Assembly (NCBI GenBank): GCA_050084985.1
Contig: JBITNC010000002.1
Location: forward strand, 13,268,001-13,332,000
Direction of reading: 5' to 3'
Source of the DNA: Nageia nagi
Taxonomy: Eukaryota > Pinophyta
Length of the DNA stretch: 64,000 nucleotides
In this document: positions 22,362-32,110 of the stretch, piece by piece
Layout of the letters: each line of letters starts with the position of its first letter
Numbering within the stretch: position 1 is the stretch's first letter
The notes under the pieces: model-generated
What the model saw: the letters and a program-made list of their open reading frames with translations, nothing else
Told to the model about the DNA's origin: nothing
Database searches by the model: none
Position numbers and translations under genes: made by a program

Positions 22362-22679
22362 CTAAGTCACCATTGAGAAATGCCCTCTTGACGTCAAGTT
22401 GAAAACTTTCCATCCTTGAACTGCAGAAAGAGCAAAGATAACTTTCACAGTAGGCATCTTTGCCACTGGAGCAAAGGTTTCCTCATAATCTACACCGTAT
22501 TTCTGAGCAAAACCTTTAGCTACTAACTTTGCTTTGTATTTCTCAATATCTTCAACTGAATTGATCTTGACCTTGTAGATCCACTTATTGCCAATCACAT
22601 TCTTTTTATTGGGATAAGGAACCAAATCCCAAGTTTTGTTTTTCATAAGCACCTCATACTTCACTTTCATGGCTTCTAT
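22362..22679 (-). pseudogene. Copia C reverse transcriptase, N-terminal part
   Basis: [39 protein letters not shown] and [20 protein letters not shown] lead to a shift after WKVF where A reads LEIKSAFLNGD. A stop at about 22680 separates it from integrase, at the same place as in A (after the SKHEC/SKHKC sequence). The stop shared by both copies suggests that their common parent already carried it. Confidence 0.87.
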
Positions 22680-23820
22680 TCAGCACTCGTGCTTAGAAGC
22701 TTCTTTGAAGGTTGAGGGCTCATGCTTGTCAATCATAGCAATTAAAGATTTGTTTAAGGTCATGCTCTTCGTTACCCTTTGTGTTAGAGAATTTTGCTCT
22801 TGAGATGACTTGTCTACATCAATATCCAACCAATTAGGAGCAACTGAAGAGTCCTTTGAATCATCATCATCCTCTTTAGAAGTGGAATCTTCAAGAAGTT
22901 CATTGAACTTTACATCCCTTAAAACAAACACGGCTTTGTAGGATGGAGAGTAGAGCCTGTAGTCTCTATGTTGATTATCATAACCCACAAAGATGCATTT
23001 TTTAGCTCTTTTGTCCAACTTCTTTCTTTTTTCAAAAACAATGTAGGAGAATGCTTCACAACCAAACACTCTAAGGTGAGAAATGTTAGGTTTTCTTTCT
23101 GACCATGCCTCAAAAGGAGTTTTACTCTAAATGGCTTTTGTGGAACACCTGTTTAAGGTGTAAATAGCAGTGCTTACAGCTTCACCCCACAAGAATTTAG
23201 GAAAATTACCCAACATGCATCTAACCATCTCCATAATTGTTTTGTTTTTCCTTTCGGCAACACCATTCTGCTGAGGAGTGTAAAGAATCATAAACTACCT
23301 CTTGATTCCATACTTAGCACAACAATCATTGAACTCATTGCTGTTATATTCTTCCCCATTATCTGATTTCAACATCTTGATTTTAAGGTTAGTTTAATTC
23401 TCAACAAAGGCCTTAAAAACTTTAAAACTCTCAAAAATTTGATCCTTGTGCTCAAGTAGATACATAAAGATCATCCTACTAAAGTCATCAATGAAGGTCA
23501 AGACGTAAGATGCTCCTCTAAACGACTTAGCTTAAAACGGACCCATCAAATCTGAATGCACAAGTTGAAGAAGTTTAGATACTTTTGTTGTCTTATCTTT
23601 TTCAAACTTTTTTCTATGCATCTTGCCAAGAATACACTTCTTACATAGACCAACCGAAGGAGAAATTGAAGGCAAATCTTCCACAAGTTCTTGGTCTTTC
23701 ATGACTTGAATACTCTTGTGGTTAAGGTGTCCTAAATGATGGTGCCAAAGATTACCTCTAGAACACACACTAGAAGCAAGACACATCTTTGATGGAACTT
23801 GATCCACAATGTAGAGGTTA
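22680..23820 (-). pseudogene. Copia C integrase
   Basis: 23807-23532 has the pre-integrase finger LWHHHLGHLNHKSIQVM and CKKCILGKMHRKKFEKDK, ending LVHSDLMGPF. The core (about 23530-23120) is recognisable by comparison with A but full of stops. 23069-22680 is the C-terminal part: KCIFVGYDNQHRDYRLYSP and VFVLRDVKFNELLEDSTSK, with an acidic run EDDDDSKD. It ends in SKHEC and a stop, as in A. Confidence 0.85.
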
Positions 23821-24200
23821 CTTTCATAGATCCTTTAACCAAAGTGGCAAGTCTTTTCTTAATGCACCAGAATTAAGAGTCGAACTCAAAAGAGTACCCT
23901 TTTCTAGCAACTTGGATCACGAAGAGAAGGTTCATCCTTAACTTAGGAAGATAGAGAACATTTTCAAGAACCTTTCTATGAATCAGCAATCAGCACATTC
24001 CTAATTCCTTGGACTTCAAAGGTAGAGTTATCACCTATCACAATCGCATCTTTTTTTATATATGTGAAAGTTCTCAAACTTTTCCTTTTCAAAGCATAGG
24101 TGATTAGTGCAACCAGAGTCAACAATCCATTCAGATGAAAAAGAGTGAGACATGAAGTAGAACACCGCAGCAAAACCAGCATGAGTATTTTTCTTTTCTT
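23821..24200 (-). pseudogene. Copia C aspartic protease region
   Basis: Read in the frame homologous to A, the active site is EWIVDSGCTNHLCFEKE near 24120, so the D-S-G triad is intact here. The frame breaks at a long T run near 24050 (A run on the coding strand), after which KKDAIVIGDNSTFEVQGIRN is in another frame. The linker to integrase (23820-23975) has stops. Confidence 0.8.
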
Positions 24201-24251
24201 TGTAGTTCTTTACATTTCTATTGCTTTTGTTCTTTTCCTCTCTTTTCTTTT

Positions 24252-25070
24252 TTAAATCAACTTCTTTATGACCTTGAATGCTACAATAGTTACAATTACC
24301 ATCAAATATTTTTTAGAATAAGGAATGTTTGCTTTGCTTTTTCCATCTCTTTGCTTGAAGTGGTTGTTGTTGCCGTTGTTCCTACTGTTGTGGTTGTTGT
24401 TTCTGTTGTTCCTGTTGCTGTTGTAGACATTGCCTCTTTTCTCAAACCTTTTGGAGGAAGAAGGATAAGGTTTCCTTTGATGGTTGAACTTATTCTTGAA
24501 AGGAGTTTTGGTTGCTCTAAGAGCAACGTTATTATCCTTAGGAAAAGAAATCAACATCTTATTGTTAAGGGTTGTCTCATGCTTCAAAAGGTGCCTTGAA
24601 AGTTTCTCATGGGAGAAGACTTCTTCATCATCAAGCTTTGTTTCCATAACTGTTACAAAGTTTTCAAACTTTGAAGAAAAGCTTTGAAGAATGATGAAGA
24701 CCATGAACTCATCATTGATCCAATTGCATCCACAAACAATAAGTTGGGTCTTTAGGTCAATGATTTTGTTCAAATAGATAGCCATATTTTTATCTTGCAA
24801 TTGATAAGATTGAAGCAACTTTTGAAGAATGGTAGACCTTCTTGAAAAGTTTGAACTAAGGTATATTTGCTTAAGCTTATCCCATGCTTTCTTTGCCGAG
24901 GTTGAAGAGAAAATCATCAGGAGCATATCATCTGAAACTACACGGTAAATCATGGAGGTTGCCAACTCATTCTTTGTGTTGTAAACCTTTAATGTCTTCT
25001 CATCTATAGGAGGTACAAGGTTCTTATTCACTATTTGCCAAAGCTTTCTTGCTTGTAATTCAGCTCTCAT
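24252..25070 (-). pseudogene. Copia C gag
   Basis: 272 codons open from the ATG at 25070: MRAELQARKLWQIVNKN, AWDKLKQIYLSSNFSRRSTI and DEFMVFIILQSFSSKFENFV, then an Asn-rich linker (NRNNRNNNHNSRNNGNNN) and basic residues. The frame shifts just before the zinc knuckle: the homologous frame reads CNYCSIQGHKEVD, but the final cysteine found in A is missing. This is the longest undamaged piece of the A/C family in the window. Confidence 0.88.
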
Positions 25071-27766
25071 CTGCGGTTTTCAAATCCTGTAGTTGGAACC
25101 ATCAAGAATGTGTTTGGAAAAAAAAGATTCTCTCATTTGCTACATAAGAATGTGAAATAATAAGCATGTGGTTTCAATAAACAACATTAAATATTAAATT
25201 TTAACCAAATATATAATACAGGTTACATTTAACACTAAAGACATGTTTGATTTAATTCACAAGTGCAAATGTTTTACAATTCAAATAAAAACTATGAATC
25301 CAAATACATTTCTCATCTCAAGAATCATAGCTGTAGAGTGACATTGTTGAGGCTTGTTTTCTTGTCTAAAATTAGACTTTCACCGCCTTCACCTGAATGC
25401 CCACACAAGAGGAGCCCAAGTACTATCAATCCTCAACCAGTTTCCCTTGTGCAGCAATATACTCTCATAAGGAGAAGTACTGGCTATTTTTCAAGGTTTC
25501 GACGTTTATTGGATCGATCAAATTATTAATCTTGATTAGATTTCAAGTTGTCCTCCTAAGTTATCAAGATAATCTTTGAATGAACTTGCAAATATGTGGT
25601 ATCACTATACACATACCTATCCACCTATTGGAGTTAAATTCAAACCAACAGAGGATTTAGGAGCAATTGAGAAATACAGACTTTCCACCACTTGGATTGT
25701 CGAACTTAAAGGCTCCAGTCCGCCTATCCTCACCTCATGGCTCCCCAAACAAGTTATGTTGCGAAATGTACGTGCAAATGTGTTCATTTTAGAGGGTTGC
25801 TCATTTCAATGTTTGCATAAGCAAATAAATCAAAGTGAGAAACATAAAATAAAAAAGTATAAGTAAAACATCATCCATTCAAAAATTTGAAACCTAAATG
25901 TCCAATAGGTTTTGTTTACCAATCCCTAAAGGACATCTTTACATCAATCATAATTTTGCACAAGTTAACTTTGCAGAAAAAATATATACTTAAGCATAAG
26001 CATGTATTAATTCCAAAAATTTGCATAAGTTAAACTTAAAGAATTAGGTCATAAGCATGCAACTTTTTATTAAAAAAATAAGTAATAAGCATGCATCATT
26101 TAATTTAAGAAGCATTCATCATTCCATAATTTGCACAAGTTAATTCATGAACTTTGCATAAAGGAAAAAAAATGCATAAGTCCATTCATAACATTGCATC
26201 AAAGACCTAAAAAATTTTAAGTATTGCATAAGGATTCAATACTTAAAAATAATAAGGATCCAACAATTTAAGTAAAAAATTTATAAAATTTCCCCCTTAT
26301 TTTTACTTAAAATCATGATCCCTTAAGAGAAAAATAGCATTAGCAACAAAATTGCATTATTAGTTTTCCTTAGAAAAAAAAAATTTAACTAAGAAAAAAA
26401 AATGATAAGAAATTTGCACTAATGTATGTAATGCTAAATTAAAACTTACAAAAAATATTATCAAGGCATTAATAAATTTTAGAAATGCCTAAAAAAATTC
26501 ATCCATTTAAAAAAGGCATAAGTCAAAACCTAAATGAATACTTAAAAGACCCCACCTTCCATCTTTCAAGAAATTAAATGTGAATAGGTGACCCATACTC
26601 CACACGAAAAAAATGGCGAATTAGTGCACAAAGAAATTAATGCCATTGAAGTGGGTGAGATTTATTAAACCCTCCAAGTCAAATTTATAAATGAGGATAA
26701 GTTGATTGACAAGGAAGGCAAGAAAAAAAATGTGAACAACTCCTAAAAAGGACTAGCATTTAATAAATGTGCATGGATGCCCATAAAAAAAATGGGTTTA
26801 AACTTTATGAGATTTGACCGGTTTGAGGGAAGAGAGAGTCGTGCGAGTTGGACAGAGTTACGCAATAAAAAAATGGAGAGGAGAGGTCAGAGAGGCCAAG
26901 TGGAGAGAGATTTGACGGGTTTGGGGGCGGAGAGAGCCGCACGAAGTGGTCGAATCGATCAACAAACAATAGAAAGGGCGCCTGAAGCAAGAAGACTTTA
27001 GCTGCAAGTGGTGGCAAATGGGACTACGAGGGGCAACTGGGGCCTCTTTCAATGTGTAAGGATGATCGCAAGGACTTTTTGATACCTTTCCAAGGCTATT
27101 CTAGAAGCCATAGGTAGGGAAGACCAACCAAATTAATTTACCTTTCATGGTCAAGCTCTATCAGTGATAAATCTACAAAACAAAATGAAGTTCTAATTAC
27201 AAAAGAACAAGCAATCAGGGATTTTAGATCTAAAATAAACAATGATGAATTGGAAAAGAATGTTTTAGAGGCCACAAGCTTGCATGTAGCAGGAAACACT
27301 GCTTCTTCACTGCAAGATAGCAAGTTTGCAAATTTAGCTAAATGTAACTTGCGTTTGGAACCTACTAATTCTAGCATAGCATGCATCTCTCATAGCAAAG
27401 AAGATATTACCTAGCTGGGCACCTCCCTTCCTCTTAGCTCAACAAAATTTGAAAGTTTTTCATCTGTTGCATACAATTTTGTGCAGGTTTTCCAACGAGA
27501 TGATGAGGGAAACGATCGGTTGGTGCTTCTTGGGTGAGCACGCAGAGGGTGAAGCGACCGACGGATGAGAGTTGTGTGCTAAGATTGGAGCTCATGGAGA
27601 CTAATCCAAACATAATAACCCCCACACAGGTCAAGGAAAAAAAAGTCTATAAATTTTTTAATCTGCCAAGGTTTAGCAGAGCCATCCACCATATTTTAAT
27701 TTAAAAAATATATAACAAATGTTGGGTATGGAAAAAAAAAGTCTCAAATCTACTAGATAAGAATTT

Positions 27767-27769
<3 letters not shown>

Positions 27770-27806
<37 letters not shown>
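27770..27806. repeat. (AT)n microsatellite
   Basis: 37 bases of uninterrupted alternating A and T within the leader of copia C. Confidence 0.95.
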
Positions 27807-27807
<1 letters not shown>

Positions 27808-28119
27808 TCAAACTCTTTGATACAAAAAAAAATCTCCAAACTAAAGATATGCAAAATTATAGCAATATAATAAGCAATTTTAAACTTGCAACTAACAATA
27901 GAAATTATTAGCATAAGTAAATAAAATTTCTTTACAATATATTGCTCCTTTAAACAAATTTTGCCACATATATAAGAAAGGACTAGCATAACACAAAATA
28001 TGTTAGTAGTCCAAACTATAGAAAAGAAGGAGGTTATACCTTTGAAGCTCTTTTACCTCACAATCAAGTTTAGGATGAAGAATGAAGACCTCCAAGTTGA
28101 AGATGAGTTTCCAAACTTG

Positions 28120-28131
28120 GCTCTGATACCA
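28120..28131 (-). other. Primer binding site of copia C (initiator Met-tRNA)
   Basis: Minus-strand TGGTATCAGAGC three bases inside the 5' LTR, identical to the site of A. Confidence 0.92.
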
Positions 28132-28134
28132 ATT

Positions 28135-28631
28135 TGAAGAATCTAACACTAATAAGATAATTCCTAAACAACCAAGATCTCTTGAAAGCTCACAAACACA
28201 TCTAAATAACTCATAAAACAATCTCACAAAATAACTCAGGACGTAAGTGGTTCCTCCAACTAGAAGTACATCCACTAATTAGATCTTTACTTCAATCACA
28301 AATACAACTCTCTTACAATCCTCCTATTCTTTTCTCCTAACCACTATCCTATAGCATAACTTTACTCCACCATTGGTGTGTAATCACAAAGAATGAGCCT
28401 TTTATTTATAGGCCAAAATCCCTCTTTAGATCACCCTTTTGTCCAATGTACAAAAGCATGACATGCACATCCTTTTACACAAGGGGCATGCTCATGACAT
28501 GGAATGTAGGACAAGTTACATTATCATATTCACTTAAATACTTAAGGTATCAAATGATACCTTTAAGTATTAGTGAACTTACATAAAAGATTAATACAAA
28601 CCTTAACAATAATGCATTATACATTTCAACA
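28135..28631 (-). repeat. 5' LTR of copia C
   Basis: 497 bp, plus-strand ends TGAAGAATCTAACAC...ATTTCAACA. TATA box (minus) at plus-strand 28403-28410. It directly follows the primer site in plus coordinates. Confidence 0.94.
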
Positions 28632-28636
28632 CCAAG

Positions 28637-29696
28637 GTATACATTAGATATTGCATCTTGGTAGTGGTTGATAGGCTTACTAAATTTGCTCATTTCTTTG
28701 CAATTTCAGCCACTTACATAGCCATGCAAGTTGCTGATTTATTTTTTAGAGAAGTTTTCAGATTGCATGGGTTGCCAAATACTATAGTTAGTGATAGGGA
28801 CAATAGGTTCCTAAGCTTGTTTTGGCAAGAACTGTTCAAACTATGTGGTACTAAACTCACTCCTAGCACTAGCTATCACGCTCAAACTGATGGACAAACT
28901 GAAAATGTGAATAAATGGGTTGAAGGTTACTTGAGGAATTATGTTTCCAGCCATCAAAATGCATGGGTTAAGTGGCTGCACATAGCCGAATTTTGTTATA
29001 ATCCTCTTATCATATGTCTATTAAGATGTCTCCTTTCAAAGCTCTTTATGGTTATGATGCTTCAAAGTTTATTGATTTGTTGTTGAGTGATAGCAGGGTG
29101 CCTAGAACCCAAGATTTCATTGCAGAATACCAAGACATCATGAGAACATTGAAGAACAACACTCAGATTGCACAAAATCAGCAAAAGAAATATGTAGACC
29201 AGAGAAGAGTGGAGTGCTCGTTTCAGGAAGGAGACATGGTTTATGTGAGGCTTTAGCCTTACAAGCAGTCCTCTTTGAAAAAAATGGTTCAGAGAAGCTT
29301 AAACCACATTTTTATGGTCCTTTTAAGGTGCTGCGTAAGATTGGTGAAGTGGCTTATACGTTGGAGTTGCCGAAGGAAAGTAGTATTCACAATGTTTTCC
29401 ATGTTTCATGTCTGAAAAAGGCATTGGGACAGCAGTTACAGCCACTTTCAGAGTTGCCTCCTTTGGATGATGAGGGCAAATTAGTGCTTGAACTTGAATT
29501 GATCCTAGAGACAAGGGAGAAGAAGTTGAGGAGCAGAATTCTCAAAGAATATCTTGTGAAGTGGCATGATTTACCATTTGATGATGCTACATGGGAGGGT
29601 GCTGAAATTTTGAACCATCCAACCTTGCAATTGCTTGAGGACAAGCAATTTGAGGAGGGTGGACTTGTAATGTCCCAAAAACAAATATTTTTGTAA
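28637..29696 (+). pseudogene. Chromovirus D integrase core and C-terminal chromodomain
   Basis: Resumes after C. The core has VVVDRLTKFAHFFAI (first Asp), IVSDRDNRFLSLFWQELF (second Asp) and TDGQTENVNKWVEGYLRNY (Glu), so the DD-E triad is visible. A frame change near 29000 leads to MSPFKALYGYDASKF and another near 29256 to HFYGPFKVLRKIGEVAYTLE. The end is a chromodomain, RILKEYLVKWHDLPFDDATW (about 29540-29600), which in living elements targets integration to modified histones. The stop lies inside the 3' LTR. Confidence 0.9.
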
Positions 29697-30417
29697 ATGT
29701 CTCCTACACTGAATTATGAAAGTGAAAAGGGGCTCATGTGACTAGGAGACATAACATTAAGTTATCTTTATTTATGTTTTATTTCTTTATGTTGTAATAA
29801 GGCACTTTAAGTCAAATTAGGGTTTAGGGATGTCAACTTGAAATTAGATCCTCAAGCTATATAAGAGGATGGAGCATCCTGTTTTGGGGACGTATTTGCT
29901 ATTATATGACTTTGTATCTAAAACCCTAGGTTTCTTGAGGAAGGTTGCGCCCTACTCAAACTCCACCATATTTTAGAAGATGTGCCCTAGCTCTGTTGGA
30001 GGCATTTGCAGTTGACAAAAGATGAGCCTTGCTGTTGCATTTGCAAACTAAGGAGATGTGCCATTAGTCATTTGAAATTGCTGTGGAAGAAATCTAGCCA
30101 GTTCGTGGTGGTTTTTGCTATTGTGTTTTGTGCCCTTGTTGCCCTAGAAGGGGTTTCAACTTTGTGAGCAATATTCAACTAAATTTTTGTGTTTTTTTGA
30201 GTTAATAGAAACCCTAGGGGGGGTTTATCCCACTCTGGGGAGTTTTCCGGTTCATTTTATGTTCATATTTGAGTACTTTTTTCGATGTTCTTTCATTGTA
30301 TCCATTTAGAAACTAATAGAATTCTATCCTGACTGATTTTTCTAATTGCGGCGTAACATTTGTGCTAATTTTTGTGTTTATCCAATTTTGTATAAAAATC
30401 AGAAATGAGTCATTTCA
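29666..30417 (+). repeat. 3' LTR of chromovirus D
   Basis: 752 bp. The TATA box is changed to TATATAAG (29859-29866). Relative to the 5' LTR there is a 5-base gap near 30380. The integrase/chromodomain reading runs about 30 bases into this LTR before its stop at 29694-29696. Confidence 0.94.
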
Positions 30418-30422
30418 AATAG

Positions 30423-30673
30423 AAAATTGCAAAAAAAAAGGTTAGTAAACAATTGCATCATTTTAGGCACACAAAAAAAATAAACTAACACATCTTCAAA
30501 AAATATGTTAGTATCACAATAATCAAAAAATAAATTAATCAAGAAGGAAGAGATTTATACCTTCTCTTGTATATACCTCAAACAAGAAAAGCAGACCTCA
30601 AAAGATGATGAAGAAGGATGGAGAACCTCCAAGATGTTGAAGAAGAACTTTCACACTTGGCTCTGATACCAAA
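30423..30673 (-). other. Primer-proximal leader segment of copia A
   Basis: This segment lies between the far border of element D and the 5' LTR of A. It contains the primer site at its right end and resembles the corresponding part of C (about 27990-28134: both have gaagacctcc and aacttggctctgatacc). It confirms that D inserted into the leader of A. Confidence 0.75.
30660..30671 (-). other. Primer binding site of copia A (initiator Met-tRNA)
   Basis: On the minus strand the sequence TGGTATCAGAGC lies two bases inside the 5' LTR. It is the complement of the 3' end of plant initiator Met-tRNA, the usual primer of plant copia elements. This fixes the element orientation as minus. Confidence 0.92.
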
Positions 30674-31172
30674 TGTGAGGATTGAAATATAACACAAACA
30701 ATCCTAAACTACCAAGATCTCATGAAAGCTCACAATTCACATCTAAATAACTCACAAAGCAATCTCACAACATAACACAAGATGTAAATGGTTCCTCCAA
30801 CTAGGAGTACATCCACTAAATAGATCTCACTTTTTTCACAAATATGAACTCTTACAATTCTCCTATTCTTATCTCCTAAACACTATCCTATAGCATAACT
30901 TTATTTCTCCAATTGGTGTGTAATCACAAAGAGGGAGCCTTCTATTTATAGGCCAAAATCCCTCTTTGGATCACCATTTTTCCCAATGTACAAAGGTATG
31001 ATATGCAACTCCCTTTTACCCAAGGGGCATGCTCATGACATGGAGTGCAGGACAAGTTACATTATCATATTCACTTAAATACTTAAGGTATCAAATGATA
31101 CCCTTAATTATTAGTGAATTTACAAAGAGGATTAACACAAACCTTTACAATAATGCATTATACATTCCAACA
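30674..31172 (-). repeat. 5' LTR of copia A
   Basis: 499 bp, same ends as the 2819-3317 copy. The TATA box is at plus-strand 30943-30950 (tatttata, minus strand TATAAATA). It is the presumed promoter for the minus-strand genomic RNA. It is followed in element sense by the primer site at 30660-30671. Confidence 0.95.
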
Positions 31173-31177
31173 AGGAG

Positions 31178-31764
31178 GAGGGGTCGCATTCTCAAGAAAA
31201 GAAAATAGACCAGTTGATCATTAGGTGGAAGAGTGGGTACCCTACAATGTTCAACCTATAGAGAAGGGCAACCCATCATCCTTTCGTGCTGGATTTTTGC
31301 ATAGATTGGTTCCAATTGTATGATTATCTTTTCTACATCAAAATCAAGTCCACCGACTTCATATACACTATAACTCAACTCAAAGCCGTCATTAGTGAAT
31401 AGGCAAGGGAATACGAATTCTAGGTACCCTTGTTTGAGGAAAACGATAGCATTAAAGAGTATATGATAGTGATGACAATGATCCACACCACTATTATAGA
31501 GCAACTATGTCCCGAGGATCCACATAGCCTAAAGATAGGAAAACAAATGACAGGAGGGATGAGATTGGCTGATTGGTGCAAGGAAATGGTCAAAACCAAT
31601 AAGGCCATCCTGTAGCACCTGCTATCAAACGAAGGAGCCCTCCAAACAATCCATCGCACCATCAGGAACATAGAAACATTCATGGGAGATTAGTTTGAAG
31701 CCAAAATCGCCACAAACGTGCAAATCATCTTCTCACAATTGCTAGAATACAAAGGGGTCTATTT
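31178..31764 (+). pseudogene. Decayed ORF of unrecognised repeat E, right part
   Basis: This is the continuation of the ORF broken at 2818. Once element A and one AGGAG duplication are ignored, the frame runs on without a shift (positions 2816 and 31178 are both codon starts in frame 2). Open stretches include FEENDSIKEYMIVMTMIHTT and LADWCKEMVKTNKAIL (31430-31615). Stops at about 31258, 31399, 31420, 31613 and 31691 show long neutral decay. It ends close to a purine run (aaaggggtct, 31751-31760) that could be a polypurine tract. No known domain is recognised. Confidence 0.5.
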
Positions 31765-32110
31765 TGGCAAATTTTTGATATGTAAGCCAAATATTTGGCC
31801 AATTTAATGGGTTTCCACTAATTCCAATTGTAATCTTAATTAGCATTTTCAATTAGCTTGTAAATAGTTGTTAGTGTTACAATTAGGGTTAGGGTTTTGA
31901 AACTCATTTCTAGGGTTTCAAAAGTCACTTTTAGGGTTTCCAAAACTCTATAAGCAAGAGACCAAGGGTCTCATCGTTGGTAAGGACTTCATTCTGAAGC
32001 AAAGCACTTCAAGTTTGAAGAGAGAACTTTTTTTAGAATTGAGAGTAAATTGTAAATCTTGGCACCTTTTTTTTTCAAAGATAATACAAAGTGGTTAATG
32101 CAAAGACTTG
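31765..32110 (+). repeat. Possible LTR-like segment at the end of repeat E
   Basis: It follows a purine run (31751-31760), starts TGGCAAATTTTTG, has a TATA-like ctctataagcaagagac at 31945-31961 after several agggtttc repeats, and ends in ataataca followed by tggttaatgc. This is the layout of a short plant LTR. No second copy is in the window and no duplication can be tested, so the call is weak. Confidence 0.3.

Larger units (their letters stand above)
25071..28134 (-). other. Long leader of copia C
   Basis: About 3 kb between primer site and gag, with no recognised gene. 25085-26400 resembles the gag-proximal leader of A. 26580-27640 does not match A and holds GA-rich tracts and an open plus-strand stretch of 98 codons without a start (27118-27414). 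A short (AT)n run is at 27770-27806. Leaders this long are unusual for an 8-9 kb copia element. Confidence 0.6.
19879..28631 (-). mobile_element. Ty1/copia LTR retrotransposon C (sibling of A)
   Basis: 8,753 bp. The 497-bp LTRs (19879-20375, 28135-28631) are flanked by CCAAG (19874-19878, 28632-28636) within the integrase of D. Primer site, gag, protease, integrase, RT and RNase H follow in copia order on the minus strand. It is clearly homologous to A along its length, but has a different distal leader, an RNase H without A's deletion, and its own frameshifts. The LTRs differ at about 34 of 497 positions by hand count (about 7%). As the innermost level of the stack it must be younger than D and A. 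Confidence 0.95.
15239..30417 (+). mobile_element. Ty3/gypsy chromovirus D
   Basis: LTRs 15239-15995 and 29666-30417 (TGTAATGTCCC...GAGTCATTTCA), 5-bp duplication AATAG (15234-15238, 30418-30422), Met-tRNA primer site at 15998, and polypurine tract gaggagggtgga at 29652-29663. In order: gag, protease, RT, RNase H, integrase, chromodomain. It lies in the leader of copia A and is interrupted in integrase by copia C. Without C it is about 6.4 kb, a normal chromovirus size. The LTRs differ at roughly 65 of 750 positions by hand count (about 8-9%). All ORFs carry several stops or shifts. Confidence 0.95.
2819..31172 (-). mobile_element. Ty1/copia LTR retrotransposon A (host of nested insertions)
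   Basis: Two 499-bp LTRs (2819-3317 and 30674-31172) begin TG and end CA, and are flanked by a perfect 5-bp duplication AGGAG (2814-2818 and 31173-31177). In element sense (minus strand) the order is 5' LTR, Met-tRNA primer site, long leader, gag, protease, integrase, RT, RNase H, 3' LTR: the copia order. Element B (4949-9757) and element D (15239-30417) sit inside it. Without them and their duplications A is about 8.36 kb, close to its sibling C (8.75 kb). All coding domains are present but broken. A lies inside the ORF of repeat E. Confidence 0.95.

Noticed and set aside
26777-27052. Overlapping open stretches on both strands in C's leader
   Set aside because: Arg/Glu-rich on one strand and Pro/Ser/Leu-rich on the other, from a GA-rich tract; no similarity and non-coding appearance.
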